In this document: in pieces, positions 17,232-25,714 of the stretch
How the letters are laid out: every line of letters starts with the position of its first letter
Position numbering within the stretch: position 1 is the stretch's first letter
Source of the DNA: Dietzia cinnamea NBRC 102147
Lineage (GTDB): Bacteria; Actinomycetota; Actinomycetes; Mycobacteriales; Mycobacteriaceae
DNA length: 64,000 nt
Direction of reading: 5' to 3'
Assembly (NCBI RefSeq): GCF_001571065.1
Contig: NZ_BCSW01000008.1
Location: 43,004 to 107,003 of the forward strand
The notes under the pieces: model-generated
Told to the model about the DNA's origin: nothing
What the model saw: the letters and a program-made list of their open reading frames with translations, nothing else
The model's database searches: none
Position numbers and translations under genes: made by a program

Positions 17232-17461
17232 CGTCGCTGTCTCCTCCCGATACCCTTAGCACCGGGCCGACTGGGCTCGGTGACCATCAGGTGCGCCAGG
17301 GACACCAGGGCGACGAGACGGACGACGACGGTGTGACCGTCAGAGCGCGGGGTGAACCCGACGAGTCCTACCGGACTACCAGCCCGTCAGGTGGCGAGGG
17401 CGCCGGATCGAGCGATGATGCGGATACGCGTATCGCGAAAGCGAATATCGGTATCGATCCG
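17232..17461. promoter_or_regulatory. Upstream region of the transfer operon with a 12-bp palindrome
   Basis: This 230-bp gap between the AraC gene and the first transfer gene should hold the operon promoter, read leftward. GATACGCGTATC (17423-17434) is a perfect 12-bp palindrome, and GTATCG is repeated 18 bp further on (17429 and 17451), which suggests an operator. A weak GCACCTGATG copy of the operon leader motif lies at about 17284-17296. I cannot assign -10 and -35 boxes with confidence. Confidence 0.4.
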
Positions 17462-18397
17462 TCAGGTCGGTGCTTTCTGCCGGACGACCTGGCGGTATCG
17501 CGTCGGGCTCGCTCCGACACACTGGCGGAACAGTCGCGCGGCGTGACCACGGCTGTGCCAGCCGACCTCACGCATCGCCACCTCGATCGGCAGATCGGTC
17601 TCACGTAGCAACCGGGCCAGGTGCTCGGCACGCAGCGTCGCCAGGTATTTCATCGGCGTTTTCCCGTAGGCGTCGACGAAGACCCGGCCGAGCTGGGACG
17701 GCGACAGGTGCACCGACTCGGCCAACTCCGCTAGCGTCCACCGTCGTGCTGGCTGGTCCCGCAGCCGGTCGGCTGCGGCACGGGCCTCGGCCCGCAACGG
17801 TGCCAAACGCCGGAGGGCAGGTGCGTCGAGGTAGGTGGCCTTGTGCTGGGTCGCGGACCGGCGCACCGCGGTCGTCCTCACGAACGGCGACACCACATCC
17901 AGGACGGCGAACAGCAGGGACTGCATCCGATAGAACTGCTCCGGTGCAGGCCCATTGAGGCTGAGCCGACCGAGTTCATCCAACCACGGCATCACACACG
18001 CGGATCGGTCCTCGCCCAGCCGCAGCACCTGGGCGGCCTCCGCATAGCGGGTCGCGATGAAATCCTTGGCCTCCAGCCGGTCGGTCAACACCGCGGCGTG
18101 CTGCCAGAATACCTGATCGACCACATAGTCTCGATGCAGAAACAGCGTCGTGACCGTGACCCGCTGCTCCGGTTCGGCCCCGCACAGGGTGTTCGCCGCA
18201 AGCAGCACCACGTCCCCGACCCTGACCGGTCGCTCTCCGAACTCGCTGAACAACCACGCCGACCCGGCTCGCACGAAGATCAGCTTCACGCAGTCATACG
18301 CGATGGGATCACGCCGCCGGTGGATACTCTCCGTTCGCGCCACCACGGGAGAGAAGCCGTGGTCGGACACCCCGCTTGATCCACTGTCGTATCCCAC
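17462..18397 (-). CDS. AraC-family transcriptional regulator
   Basis: The protein has 311 residues. The N-terminal cupin-like sensor (about 25-110, FVRAGSAWLFSEFGERPVRVGDVVLLAANTLCG) is of the type that binds small molecules. The C-terminal pair of helix-turn-helix motifs spans about 215-305, with WTLAELAESVHLSPSQLGRVF, KTPMKYLATLRAEHLARLL and GWHSRGHAARLFRQCVGASPTRYRQ, all standard for AraC/XylS. The inducer is unknown. It is transcribed in the same direction as the transfer operon and lies just upstream of it, so it may control that operon or be unrelated cargo. AraC-like regulators of this type recur on actinobacterial mobile elements. Confidence 0.9.
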   Translation of the reverse strand: MGYDSGSSGVSDHGFSPVVARTESIHRRRDPIAYDCVKLIFVRAGSAWLFSEFGERPVRVGDVVLLAANTLCGAEPEQRVTVTTLFLHRDYVVDQVFWQHAAVLTDRLEAKDFIATRYAEAAQVLRLGEDRSACVMPWLDELGRLSLNGPAPEQFYRMQSLLFAVLDVVSPFVRTTAVRRSATQHKATYLDAPALRRLAPLRAEARAAADRLRDQPARRWTLAELAESVHLSPSQLGRVFVDAYGKTPMKYLATLRAEHLARLLRETDLPIEVAMREVGWHSRGHAARLFRQCVGASPTRYRQVVRQKAPT

Positions 18398-18879
18398 TAG
18401 GAGCCCGCTGCCGGGGCGCCTGCCACAGAGTGCTTAGCCCGGGTATCACCGGATCGGACCGCCGCGGTATGTGCCTGAGGTTCGCTGAGGGACCGCGCAT
18501 CCGACATGACGCCACAGGCTCCTGATACCCAACCGACTATTAGGCGATGCATCAGTCGGGCTGTCGGGATGCCGAAAAACTGGCGATCGTTTCCGCCCTG
18601 AAGGAGCGCTGCGTGGGCGGGAGACGATGTGATCTACTGCGTTCCTCGCCAACCCAGGCGAAGCCCTCATGCAGTCGGCGCGTGGTTCCGGCGCCTTCAT
18701 TTACCGTACTCATCGAGATCGGTCAGGCCAGTCACTATGGAAACCGTGGCCCTCGCGGGGAAGTGGGCATCGCTCTAGCGTTACCCGCCAGTCCTCATGA
18801 GTTCGCCGTCGCGGAACGGTGCGGACTTGGTCGCCAACGCGCCTGTCGGCGCCATGCAGACGTCGACAGGCGCGGAAAG
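18398..18879. other. Gap without a convincing gene
   Basis: In these 482 bp no frame has a recognisable protein, a proper ribosome site and a consistent codon pattern. Base composition is less GC-rich than the neighbouring genes. It separates the AraC gene from the 3' end of the metal ATPase. The unusual ATPase tail next to it suggests a decayed junction between two cargo segments. Confidence 0.4.
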
Positions 18880-20952
18880 TCATCTGCCGTGCTCGCGCTG
18901 GTCGTACGAGCTTCCCGCGGCTACCGAGTGTCCATCGGTCGTCGAGCCCGGAGCGCACGGTCGCCCGGAGTTCAGGTCAGAACCTTGGCGGGTACCGAAA
19001 TCGACCTGGGCGCGCCTAGTTTCGCCACGGCCCGGGCGGAGCATGCGCAGGCCGTTGAGGATGATCAGCGCCGCGCTGCCCTCGTTGAGGAGCAGGCCGG
19101 TGGTCAGGGACATCCAGCCGGCGAGGGCGGCGACGATCAGGATGGCGACGACGGTCAGGCTCAGGGCGATGTTGATCTTGATGTTGTTCCGAGCGCGGCG
19201 CGATAGTCGGATGGCGGCCGGGAGCCGGTCGAGCTCGTCGGCCATGAGGGCGACATCGGCGGTCTCTAGGGCGACGTCGGTGCTGGCGGCACCCATGGCG
19301 ATGGCGAGGTCGGCGTTGGCCAGGGCGGGGGCGTCGTTGACGCCGTCGCCGACCATCGCGATCACGCCGTGTTTCTCGCGCAGCTCACGGATTGCGGCGG
19401 ATTTGTCCTCGGGGAGCAACTCGGCGCGGTAGTCGTCTAGCCCCAGGGCCTGCGCGGTGGATCTGGCGACGGTGGCGTTGTCGCCGGTGAGCATCAGGAC
19501 CCGCTCGACTCCGAGGTCGCGCAGCTCGGTAAGGGTGCTTTCGGCGTCGGGGCGCAGCTGGTCGGCCACCGCCACGACGGCCAAGGGTCGGGTGTCGTCG
19601 CGAAGAACCACGGCCGTGCATCCTTCCGCCTCGGCGTGCGCCAGCGCCGGGCCTGCGGTGCCGTCAGTCCGGTCCTCGTCGGTGGGCCGGCCGATGTGCA
19701 GGGTGCGACCGTCGAGGGTGGCTTCCATGCCGGCTCCTGGCAGGGCGCGTGCATCCTGGACGGCCGGGATGGTCAACCCGCGGTCGCGGGCACCGGCCAC
19801 GATCGCGGTCGCGATGGGGTGCTCGCTACCGGTCTCGACCGCCGCCGCAAGGGTCAGAGCCTCGTCCTCGCTGATCCCGTCGAGGGGCGTCACTTGAGCG
19901 AGAGTGGGCCGGCCGCGGGTGAGGGTGCCGGTCTTGTCGAAGGCGACGGCCTTGATGTCGGCCAGGCGCTCAAGGTAGATGCCGCCCTTGATGAGGATGC
20001 CGTCGCGGGCGCCCCGGGCGATAGCGGTGACCACGCTGACAGGCACCGAGATGATCAGGGCGCAGGAGCAGGAGACGACCAGGACCACGAGGGCTCGGTA
20101 GATCGCCTCGCGCCACTCGAAGCCGAGCAGCGGCAGTACTAGTGCCACGGCTATGGCCAGGGCGAACATCGCCGGGGTGTAGACAGCACCGAACTTGTCC
20201 GCGAACCGCTCGGCGCCGCTGCGGTTGGCCTGGGCCTCCTCGACCTGCTCGATCACGCGGGCCAGGACCGTGTCGTAGTACTCCTTGGTGACCTCGATCC
20301 GCAGCACGCCATTGCCGTTGAGGCTGCCGCCGAAGACCTCGGTGCCCGCGGTGGCCTCGACCGGCACGGACTCCCCGGTCACCGGGCTGGCGTCCACCCA
20401 CGAGGCGCCATCGATCACAGCGCCGTCGGTGGGTAGGCGCTCACCGGGACGCACCAGGACGACGTCACCGGGGTGGAGTTCCTCCACCGCCACGGTCTTG
20501 GTCGCCCCGTCATCGTTGAGTCGGTTGGCGGTGGGGGGTGCGAGCTCCATCAGGGCGCTAATAGACCCGCGGGCCTTGTCGGTGGCGTAGGCCTCCATCG
20601 CCTCACCGAGGCTGAAGATGACGACGAGCATCGCCGCCTCCTCGATCACCCCAAGCGCGATGGCTCCGATGGCGGCCACGACCAGCAGCACGGTGATGGT
20701 CAGCCGTTTGTGGCGCACCGCCCGGATCGCGCTGCGCAATGGGTAGACGCCGCCGATGAGGATCGCGCCCCAGAATAGGGCCAGGGCCACCGGCTCGGAG
20801 TGGATGGTCCACTCCACCACCAGCCCGGCCACCAGCAGCACCGCGGCGACGGCCAGCGTGACCATCTCGGGCTTCTGCCACCAGCGGCGGGCGCGAGGCC
20901 GAACCGCGACAGCGGACGTGACGTGTGGTGACGTGCTCGCATTAGCACTCAT
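18880..20952 (-). CDS. P1B-type heavy-metal efflux ATPase (Cd/Zn/Pb-like)
   Basis: The protein has 690 residues and exports divalent metals. Membrane segments lie at about 30-75, 88-125, 258-310 and 610-645. The actuator motif TGES is at about 193, the phosphorylation site DKTGTLTRG at about 339, SEHPIA at about 373, and the hinge GDGVNDAPAL near 560. The membrane metal motif reads SCSCALIIS at about 295, that is CSC in place of the usual CPC. There is no N-terminal metal-binding domain; a separate HMA-like gene lies 29 bp upstream. The last 45 residues do not look like the family, suggesting run-on after a truncation. Confidence 0.92.
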   Translation of the reverse strand: MSANASTSPHVTSAVAVRPRARRWWQKPEMVTLAVAAVLLVAGLVVEWTIHSEPVALALFWGAILIGGVYPLRSAIRAVRHKRLTITVLLVVAAIGAIALGVIEEAAMLVVIFSLGEAMEAYATDKARGSISALMELAPPTANRLNDDGATKTVAVEELHPGDVVLVRPGERLPTDGAVIDGASWVDASPVTGESVPVEATAGTEVFGGSLNGNGVLRIEVTKEYYDTVLARVIEQVEEAQANRSGAERFADKFGAVYTPAMFALAIAVALVLPLLGFEWREAIYRALVVLVVSCSCALIISVPVSVVTAIARGARDGILIKGGIYLERLADIKAVAFDKTGTLTRGRPTLAQVTPLDGISEDEALTLAAAVETGSEHPIATAIVAGARDRGLTIPAVQDARALPGAGMEATLDGRTLHIGRPTDEDRTDGTAGPALAHAEAEGCTAVVLRDDTRPLAVVAVADQLRPDAESTLTELRDLGVERVLMLTGDNATVARSTAQALGLDDYRAELLPEDKSAAIRELREKHGVIAMVGDGVNDAPALANADLAIAMGAASTDVALETADVALMADELDRLPAAIRLSRRARNNIKINIALSLTVVAILIVAALAGWMSLTTGLLLNEGSAALIILNGLRMLRPGRGETRRAQVDFGTRQGSDLNSGRPCAPGSTTDGHSVAAGSSYDQREHGR

Positions 20953-20981
20953 CGACTATTTCCCTTCCTCCACCGGTGACT

Positions 20982-21227
20982 TCATGCCCGGACCGGGCGC
21001 GCCGGGCCGGCGGCGACCAGGGGCAGCCCGGACTTCTTCGCGGCCGCGACGACGGCGTCATCGCTCACGGTGCCGTCGTGAGTGACCAGCACCAGACCGG
21101 AAGCAAGCGCGTCGACCTCCTTGACCCCGGGCAGGGACTCCACGACGGCGAGGTCACCCGCGCAGGTCACGCAGCCGCCTTCGATGGCGCGGTACTTGGA
21201 GCGGAGGAACTGGGTAGGGGTGGTCAC
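20982..21227 (-). CDS. Small HMA-like metal-binding protein
   Basis: The protein has 81 residues from GTG 21227, with GGAG 9 bp upstream in the gap. The first 65 residues fit a ferredoxin-like heavy-metal-associated fold: a strand, then GGCVTCAGDLAVVESLPGVKEVDAL, with the CxxC metal pair at about 19-22, then a second strand and helix. The final residues are a Pro/Ala-rich tail. It probably delivers metal to, or senses it for, the ATPase that starts 29 bp downstream and lacks this domain. Assignment as HMA rests on the CxxC context and size. Confidence 0.8.
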   Translation of the reverse strand: MTTPTQFLRSKYRAIEGGCVTCAGDLAVVESLPGVKEVDALASGLVLVTHDGTVSDDAVVAAAKKSGLPLVAAGPARPVRA

Positions 21228-21309
21228 GGTTGATCTCCTTCTAGCTCGTGGAACATCGGACTTCGATGGACGTCAAAGTCTACGTTCCCGAGTTTGCCGT
21301 AGAGTTCGA

Positions 21310-21325
21310 TACATGTCAATATGTA
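21310..21325. promoter_or_regulatory. Candidate ArsR/SmtB operator
   Basis: TACAT at 21310-21314 and ATGTA at 21321-21325 form an inverted repeat with a 6-bp AT-rich spacer. It sits four bases before the repressor gene and in the shared upstream region of the divergent metal-efflux genes. Operators of ArsR/SmtB repressors are short AT-rich inverted repeats in exactly this position. Confidence 0.6.
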
Positions 21326-21328
21326 CCC

Positions 21329-21703
21329 ATGTCGATGTCTGGTCTGTCCGCCCGTGACGCCGCGTTGGGATACTGCACGCCCCTCGCCCGCGAGCCGATC
21401 ACCCCGGCGCAGGCCGAAGGTGTCTCCCGCATGCTTAAGGCTCTGGCCGATCCGGTGCGGCTGCGATTGATGTCGATGATCCTGTCCCACGAGGGCGCCC
21501 AGGCGTGCGCCATGTGCGACCTGACAGAAGGCTTCGACCTGTCGCAGTCGACCCTCAGCCACCACCTGAAAGTTATGCACGACGCCGGCTTGGTCGACCG
21601 CCACAAGCGCGGCGTTTGGGTCTACTACAAGGCCCGCACGGAGGCGATGGACGCCCTGCGCACCCTGTTCAGCGGCGACCTCGCTGCTCCTCAGTTGGCG
21701 TGA
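21329..21703 (+). CDS. ArsR/SmtB-family metal-responsive repressor
   Basis: The protein has 124 residues from ATG 21329; the longer frame from 21248 would cover the operator and is not used. The winged helix-turn-helix is clear: SRMLKALADPVRLRLMSMIL, then FDLSQSTLSHHLKVMHDAGLVDRHKRGVWVYYKA. Potential metal ligands are Cys14 in ALGYC, Cys near residue 61 and 64 in ACAMCDLTE just before the recognition helix, and the downstream His residues, as in Cd/Pb sensors of this family. It is divergent from the HMA-ATPase pair, which it most likely represses. Confidence 0.9.
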   Translation: MSMSGLSARDAALGYCTPLAREPITPAQAEGVSRMLKALADPVRLRLMSMILSHEGAQACAMCDLTEGFDLSQSTLSHHLKVMHDAGLVDRHKRGVWVYYKARTEAMDALRTLFSGDLAAPQLA

Positions 21704-22118
21704 CCGAAACTCTTGTCCTGTCTTCTCGGTACGGCCGCGAACTTGGGTTATCTTCTGGGATGCGAGCACATCTCGGCGGCGCATGCGCCGCCTCTGGTGG
21801 GAGGACGGTGTCCTTGCCACACGAATGCTCGCATTCGAAGGTCATAAAGCTCGGACTGCCCCTTCCCCAGAATTACCTAGTAGAATGGGGCCGCACCTCA
21901 TCGAGCTGGCATTCCCAGCGCGCCTTCCGGCTGTCTCCTCGCGACTTGCTGCCGTCGACGAGCGACTGAGCCCCCTTTGGGTCGCCCATGCTCAGGCGGT
22001 GCTTTTAGCACTCCTCGGCGCCGTCCACGCGTCTTGCAGGTCGAGGTCGTCAACCAAAGTTGACGGTGTTCCGCTCGGTCAGCGTCGGCTCACCTGGCTG
22101 TCGAGAGGCGGTGCTTTG
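21704..22118. other. Non-coding region upstream of the relaxase, candidate oriT
   Basis: An open frame continues through this 415-bp stretch into the relaxase, but it lacks homology-like sequence until GTG 22119, so I treat it as non-coding. It holds several symmetric elements. GGCGGCGCATGCGCCGCC (21775-21792) is a perfect palindrome. ATGCGAGCA and its complement TGCTCGCAT recur about 65 bp apart. GTCAAC and GTTGAC (22049-22064) form a 6-bp stem with a 4-bp loop. MobF origins of transfer usually lie next to the relaxase gene, so this is the best oriT candidate in the window. No nic site is identified. Confidence 0.4.
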
Positions 22119-25100
22119 GTGACGGTTTCGATGCGGGTGATGAGTGCAGGTGATGGGTACAAGTACCTGCTCCGCACGGTCGCCGCCGCCGATGGCGACA
22201 GGTCGCTGTCGACGCCTCTGACGAGGTACTACGTGGAGGCGGGAACACCACCGGGCCAATGGCTGGGCTCAGGTGTCGCCTCGCTCGGCAAGGGGCAGCT
22301 CATGGTCGGTGATCGGGTGTCGGAGGCCCAGCTCCAGCTCTTGATGGGGATGGGTCGCGACCCAATCACTGGCGACCCGCTCGGTCTGGCGTTCCCTGCC
22401 TACAAGTCGGTGCCCGAGCGGATCGAGGCGCAGATCGCCGACCTGGACGCGGGCCTGAGCCCGGGCGCGAAGGGTGAGGCGGTCGCGCAGATCGAGACCG
22501 AGGAGAGCGCGCGTGGGACGCGGCGTGCGGTGGCGGGGTTCGACTTCACGTTCTCGATCCCGAAGTCAGCCTCAGCGTTGTGGGCCGTTGCCGACGCCGG
22601 GACACAGGCGTTGATCGGGGAGGCGCACCATCGGGCGGTTGCGGAGATGGTTGCGTTCATGGAGCGAGAGGTTGCAGCCACCCGCACCGGTGCAACCGCC
22701 GGGGACGGAGCCGTTGCACAGGTCGATGTCACCGGGCTGGTGGCGACGGCGTTCGATCACTTCGACTCCCGCGCGGGCGACCCCCACCTGCATACCCACG
22801 TCGTCATCAGCAACAAGGTCAAGACGACCTTAGATAGAAAGTGGCGGTCTCTGGATGGGCGGCCGATGCACGCCGCCGTGGTCGCGCTCTCGGAGCTGCA
22901 CGAGGCTGTGTTCGCCGATCACATGACCCGCACGTTCGGCGTCGAGTGGGAGGCCCGGGGCATGGGTCGTGACCGGAACCCGGCATGGGCGATCGCGAGC
23001 GTGCCGGAGGAGCTGGTGGTCGAGTTCTCCACCCGCGCCCGGCACATCGACGTCGAGAAGAACCGGCTCATCGCCGCGTACGTCGCCAAGCACAGACACC
23101 AACCTTCCACAGCGACGATCATCAAGCTCCGGGCACAGGCCACCCTTGCCACTCGGCCGGAGAAGGAGGTGCGGTCGCTGGCCGACCTCACCAGCGAGTG
23201 GCGCACTCGCGCCACGACCGTTCTCGGTCAGGACGCCACCGCATGGGCACGCGCCGTCGCCGACAACGCGGCACCATTGCTGCTGCGGGCCGATGATGTG
23301 CCGTTGGAGGTGATCGCCGAACTCGGCGAGAGCGTCGTCAGTGTCGTGGGTGAGAAGCGGTCGACATGGCGGCGGTGGAATCTGATGGCGGAGGCGTCGC
23401 GCCAGACGATGGGCTGGCGGTTCGCCTCGATGCGGGATCGGGAGGCGATCGTCGGGATGGTCGCCGATGCCGCCGAAGGCGTCTCGTTGCGGCTGACGCC
23501 GCCCGACCTCGCCACCAGCCCTGTGACGTTCCGCCGGGTGGACGGCACCAGTGTGTTCCGGCCCAGGCATTCCACGGTGTTCTCCTCCGAAGAACTCCTC
23601 GCGGCCGAGGGCCGGCTGCTCGACCGCGCGCGCACCCTCACCGCGCCCACCGTCCCGCTGGCGACGGTGGAGAAGATCACCTCCCGCCCGGACGCCGAGG
23701 GGCGAATGCTGGGTGAGGACCAAGCCGACGCGCTGATGAAGGTCGCCGTCTCGGGCCGGATGCTCGACGTGCTGGTCGGCCCCGCCGGCGCGGGCAAGAC
23801 CACGGCCATGTCCGCGCTGCGGAGGGCATGGGAGAAGGAACACGGCGCCGGGTCCGTGGTCGGGCTGGCGCCCTCCGCGGTCGCGGCGCAGGTGCTTGCC
23901 GAGGACTTGGGAATCGCGACGGAGAACACGGCAAAGTGGTGGCAGAACCATCTCACCCGTGGCGAGACGTTCCAGTCCGGCCAGCTCGTCATCATCGACG
24001 AGGCATCTCTGGCCGGCACCCTTTCACTGGATCGCATCACGCACCTGGCCGAGCGGGCGGGGGCGAAAGCGCTGCTGGTTGGCGACTTCGCCCAGCTCCA
24101 GTCCGTGGACGCCGGCGGCGCATTCGGACTGCTGGTGAACGACCGGGATGATACGCCCGAACTGGTCGATGTCCACCGCTTCGTGAACACCTGGGAGAAG
24201 ACGGCCTCACTGTCGTTGCGGCACGGGCAGACGCAGGTGATCGACACCTACCTCGACCACGGACGCATCCGCGACGGTGACGCCGAGGCGATGACGGATG
24301 CCGCCTACGCCGCTTGGCGCGCCGACCGGAACGGGGGATTGGTGTCGGTGCTGATCGCGGAGACCCGCGACGACGTCACCACCCTCAACCAGCGCGCCCG
24401 CGCGGACCTGATCCTCGACGGCACCTTGACACCGGGCCGGGAGGTGGAGCTGAACGGCGGCACCGCCGCCGGGGTCGGCGACACGATCATCACCCGCCGC
24501 AACGACCGCCGCCTCCGCAACAGCAAGGAGTGGGTGCGCAACGGTGACACCTGGACCATCACCAACGTCCGCGACGACGGCTCGGTCGCGATCCGCAAGA
24601 CCGGTCGCAGGTTCGGCGGCTCTATCGTCCTCCCGGCGTCGTATGTGGCTGAGCATGTCGATCTGGGGTACGCGGTCACGGCGCACAGGGCGCAGGGCGT
24701 CACCGTCGATACCGCACACGTCCTGGTCGAGCCGACGACCACGCGGGAGAACTTCTACGTCGCGATGACCCGCGGCAAGCACTCCAACCGCGCCTACGTG
24801 ATCCTCGACCGCGCGGACGAGCACGCCCATCCGCATCCGGGCGACAGCCGCGACGCCACCGCCCGCAGTGTGCTCTACGGGGTCCTGCAACACGTCGGGG
24901 CCGAGCTTTCGGCGCACGAGACCATCACCGCCGAACACGAACACTGGGGCTCGATCGCCCAGCTTGCGGCGGAGTACGAGACTATCGCCGCAGCCGCTCA
25001 ACGCGACCGCTGGGCCACCCTCATCCGCGACTCCGGCCTGACCGGCGAGCAAGCCCACGCCGCGATCGAGTCGGAGGCGTTCGGGGCGCTCACCGCCGAA

Positions 25101-25670
25101 CTCCGGCGCGCGGTGGCTAACCACCACGATGTCGATCGCCTGTTCCCGCACCTGGTCGCCGCGCGCGGATTCGATGACGCGGATGACATCGCCTCCGTCC
25201 TGCACTACCGGGTCGCACGAGCTACCCCACGCCCGGCAGGCTCGGGACGCGCCCGCAAGGCGCCACGGCTCATCGCCGGACTCATCCCGTCCGCCGATGG
25301 TCCGATGGCGCACGACATGCGCCACGCGCTCGAAGAGCGACGCGAACTGATCGAGGCCCGCGCGGATGCCGTACTCGACACCGCACGCGACGCCGGGGAA
25401 GCCTGGACGGGGTCACTCGGTGAACCACCGCGCGACCCTCGCAAGGCGGAAGTATGGCGACGGTACGCCCGCACCGTCGCCACCTACCGTGACAGGTACG
25501 GCATCACCGAGGACTCACCCATCGGCTCCGTGCCGGAGAATGCGGCGCAGAAGATCGACGCGGCTCGCGCAAGAAATGCGCTTGCGCGGGCAGGGGAAGC
25601 CGCTCGCCAGCCCGCGGGCGCCACCGAGCGTCGCCCGATCCAACGGACCTTCCCTGGGCGGAGCCTCTGA
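22119..25670 (+). CDS. MobF relaxase-helicase (TrwC/TraI family)
   Basis: The protein has 1183 residues and would nick and unwind the element at oriT. The relaxase domain (about 1-350) shows the tandem tyrosines TRYY at 35-38, FTFSIPKSASALWAVAD and the HLHTH metal triad at about 222-226. The RecD-like helicase part has Walker A GPAGAGKTT at about 553, Walker B LVIIDEAS at about 625 and TAHRAQGVT near 853. A 250-residue helical C-terminus follows. I start at GTG 22119 because the conserved opening MTVSMRVMSAGDGYKYLL begins there, although an open frame reaches back to 21783. It is transcribed opposite to the T4SS operon. Confidence 0.95.
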   Translation: MTVSMRVMSAGDGYKYLLRTVAAADGDRSLSTPLTRYYVEAGTPPGQWLGSGVASLGKGQLMVGDRVSEAQLQLLMGMGRDPITGDPLGLAFPAYKSVPERIEAQIADLDAGLSPGAKGEAVAQIETEESARGTRRAVAGFDFTFSIPKSASALWAVADAGTQALIGEAHHRAVAEMVAFMEREVAATRTGATAGDGAVAQVDVTGLVATAFDHFDSRAGDPHLHTHVVISNKVKTTLDRKWRSLDGRPMHAAVVALSELHEAVFADHMTRTFGVEWEARGMGRDRNPAWAIASVPEELVVEFSTRARHIDVEKNRLIAAYVAKHRHQPSTATIIKLRAQATLATRPEKEVRSLADLTSEWRTRATTVLGQDATAWARAVADNAAPLLLRADDVPLEVIAELGESVVSVVGEKRSTWRRWNLMAEASRQTMGWRFASMRDREAIVGMVADAAEGVSLRLTPPDLATSPVTFRRVDGTSVFRPRHSTVFSSEELLAAEGRLLDRARTLTAPTVPLATVEKITSRPDAEGRMLGEDQADALMKVAVSGRMLDVLVGPAGAGKTTAMSALRRAWEKEHGAGSVVGLAPSAVAAQVLAEDLGIATENTAKWWQNHLTRGETFQSGQLVIIDEASLAGTLSLDRITHLAERAGAKALLVGDFAQLQSVDAGGAFGLLVNDRDDTPELVDVHRFVNTWEKTASLSLRHGQTQVIDTYLDHGRIRDGDAEAMTDAAYAAWRADRNGGLVSVLIAETRDDVTTLNQRARADLILDGTLTPGREVELNGGTAAGVGDTIITRRNDRRLRNSKEWVRNGDTWTITNVRDDGSVAIRKTGRRFGGSIVLPASYVAEHVDLGYAVTAHRAQGVTVDTAHVLVEPTTTRENFYVAMTRGKHSNRAYVILDRADEHAHPHPGDSRDATARSVLYGVLQHVGAELSAHETITAEHEHWGSIAQLAAEYETIAAAAQRDRWATLIRDSGLTGEQAHAAIESEAFGALTAELRRAVANHHDVDRLFPHLVAARGFDDADDIASVLHYRVARATPRPAGSGRARKAPRLIAGLIPSADGPMAHDMRHALEERRELIEARADAVLDTARDAGEAWTGSLGEPPRDPRKAEVWRRYARTVATYRDRYGITEDSPIGSVPENAAQKIDAARARNALARAGEAARQPAGATERRPIQRTFPGRSL

Positions 25671-25702
25671 CCTAGGCCCGCGGGAGTGTCGGTGCGGCGG
25701 CG

Positions 25703-25714
25703 TAGAATAGTTAC
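25703..25714 (+). promoter_or_regulatory. Candidate -10 element for a leaderless CBASS transcript
   Basis: TAGAAT (25703-25708) lies 6 bp before the ATG of the patatin gene, and no Shine-Dalgarno sequence precedes that start. In actinobacteria this arrangement is typical of leaderless mRNAs, where transcription begins at the A of ATG. No clear -35 box is seen. Confidence 0.5.

Noticed and set aside
18547..19206. A 219-codon plus-strand frame overlapping the metal ATPase 3' end
   Set aside because: Half of it is antisense to the ATPase, and the rest has no family-like sequence.
21783..22118. N-terminal extension of the relaxase starting at 21783
   Set aside because: The frame is open, but the first 112 codons contain no relaxase-like sequence. 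The conserved opening begins at GTG 22119, which has an upstream purine-rich site.
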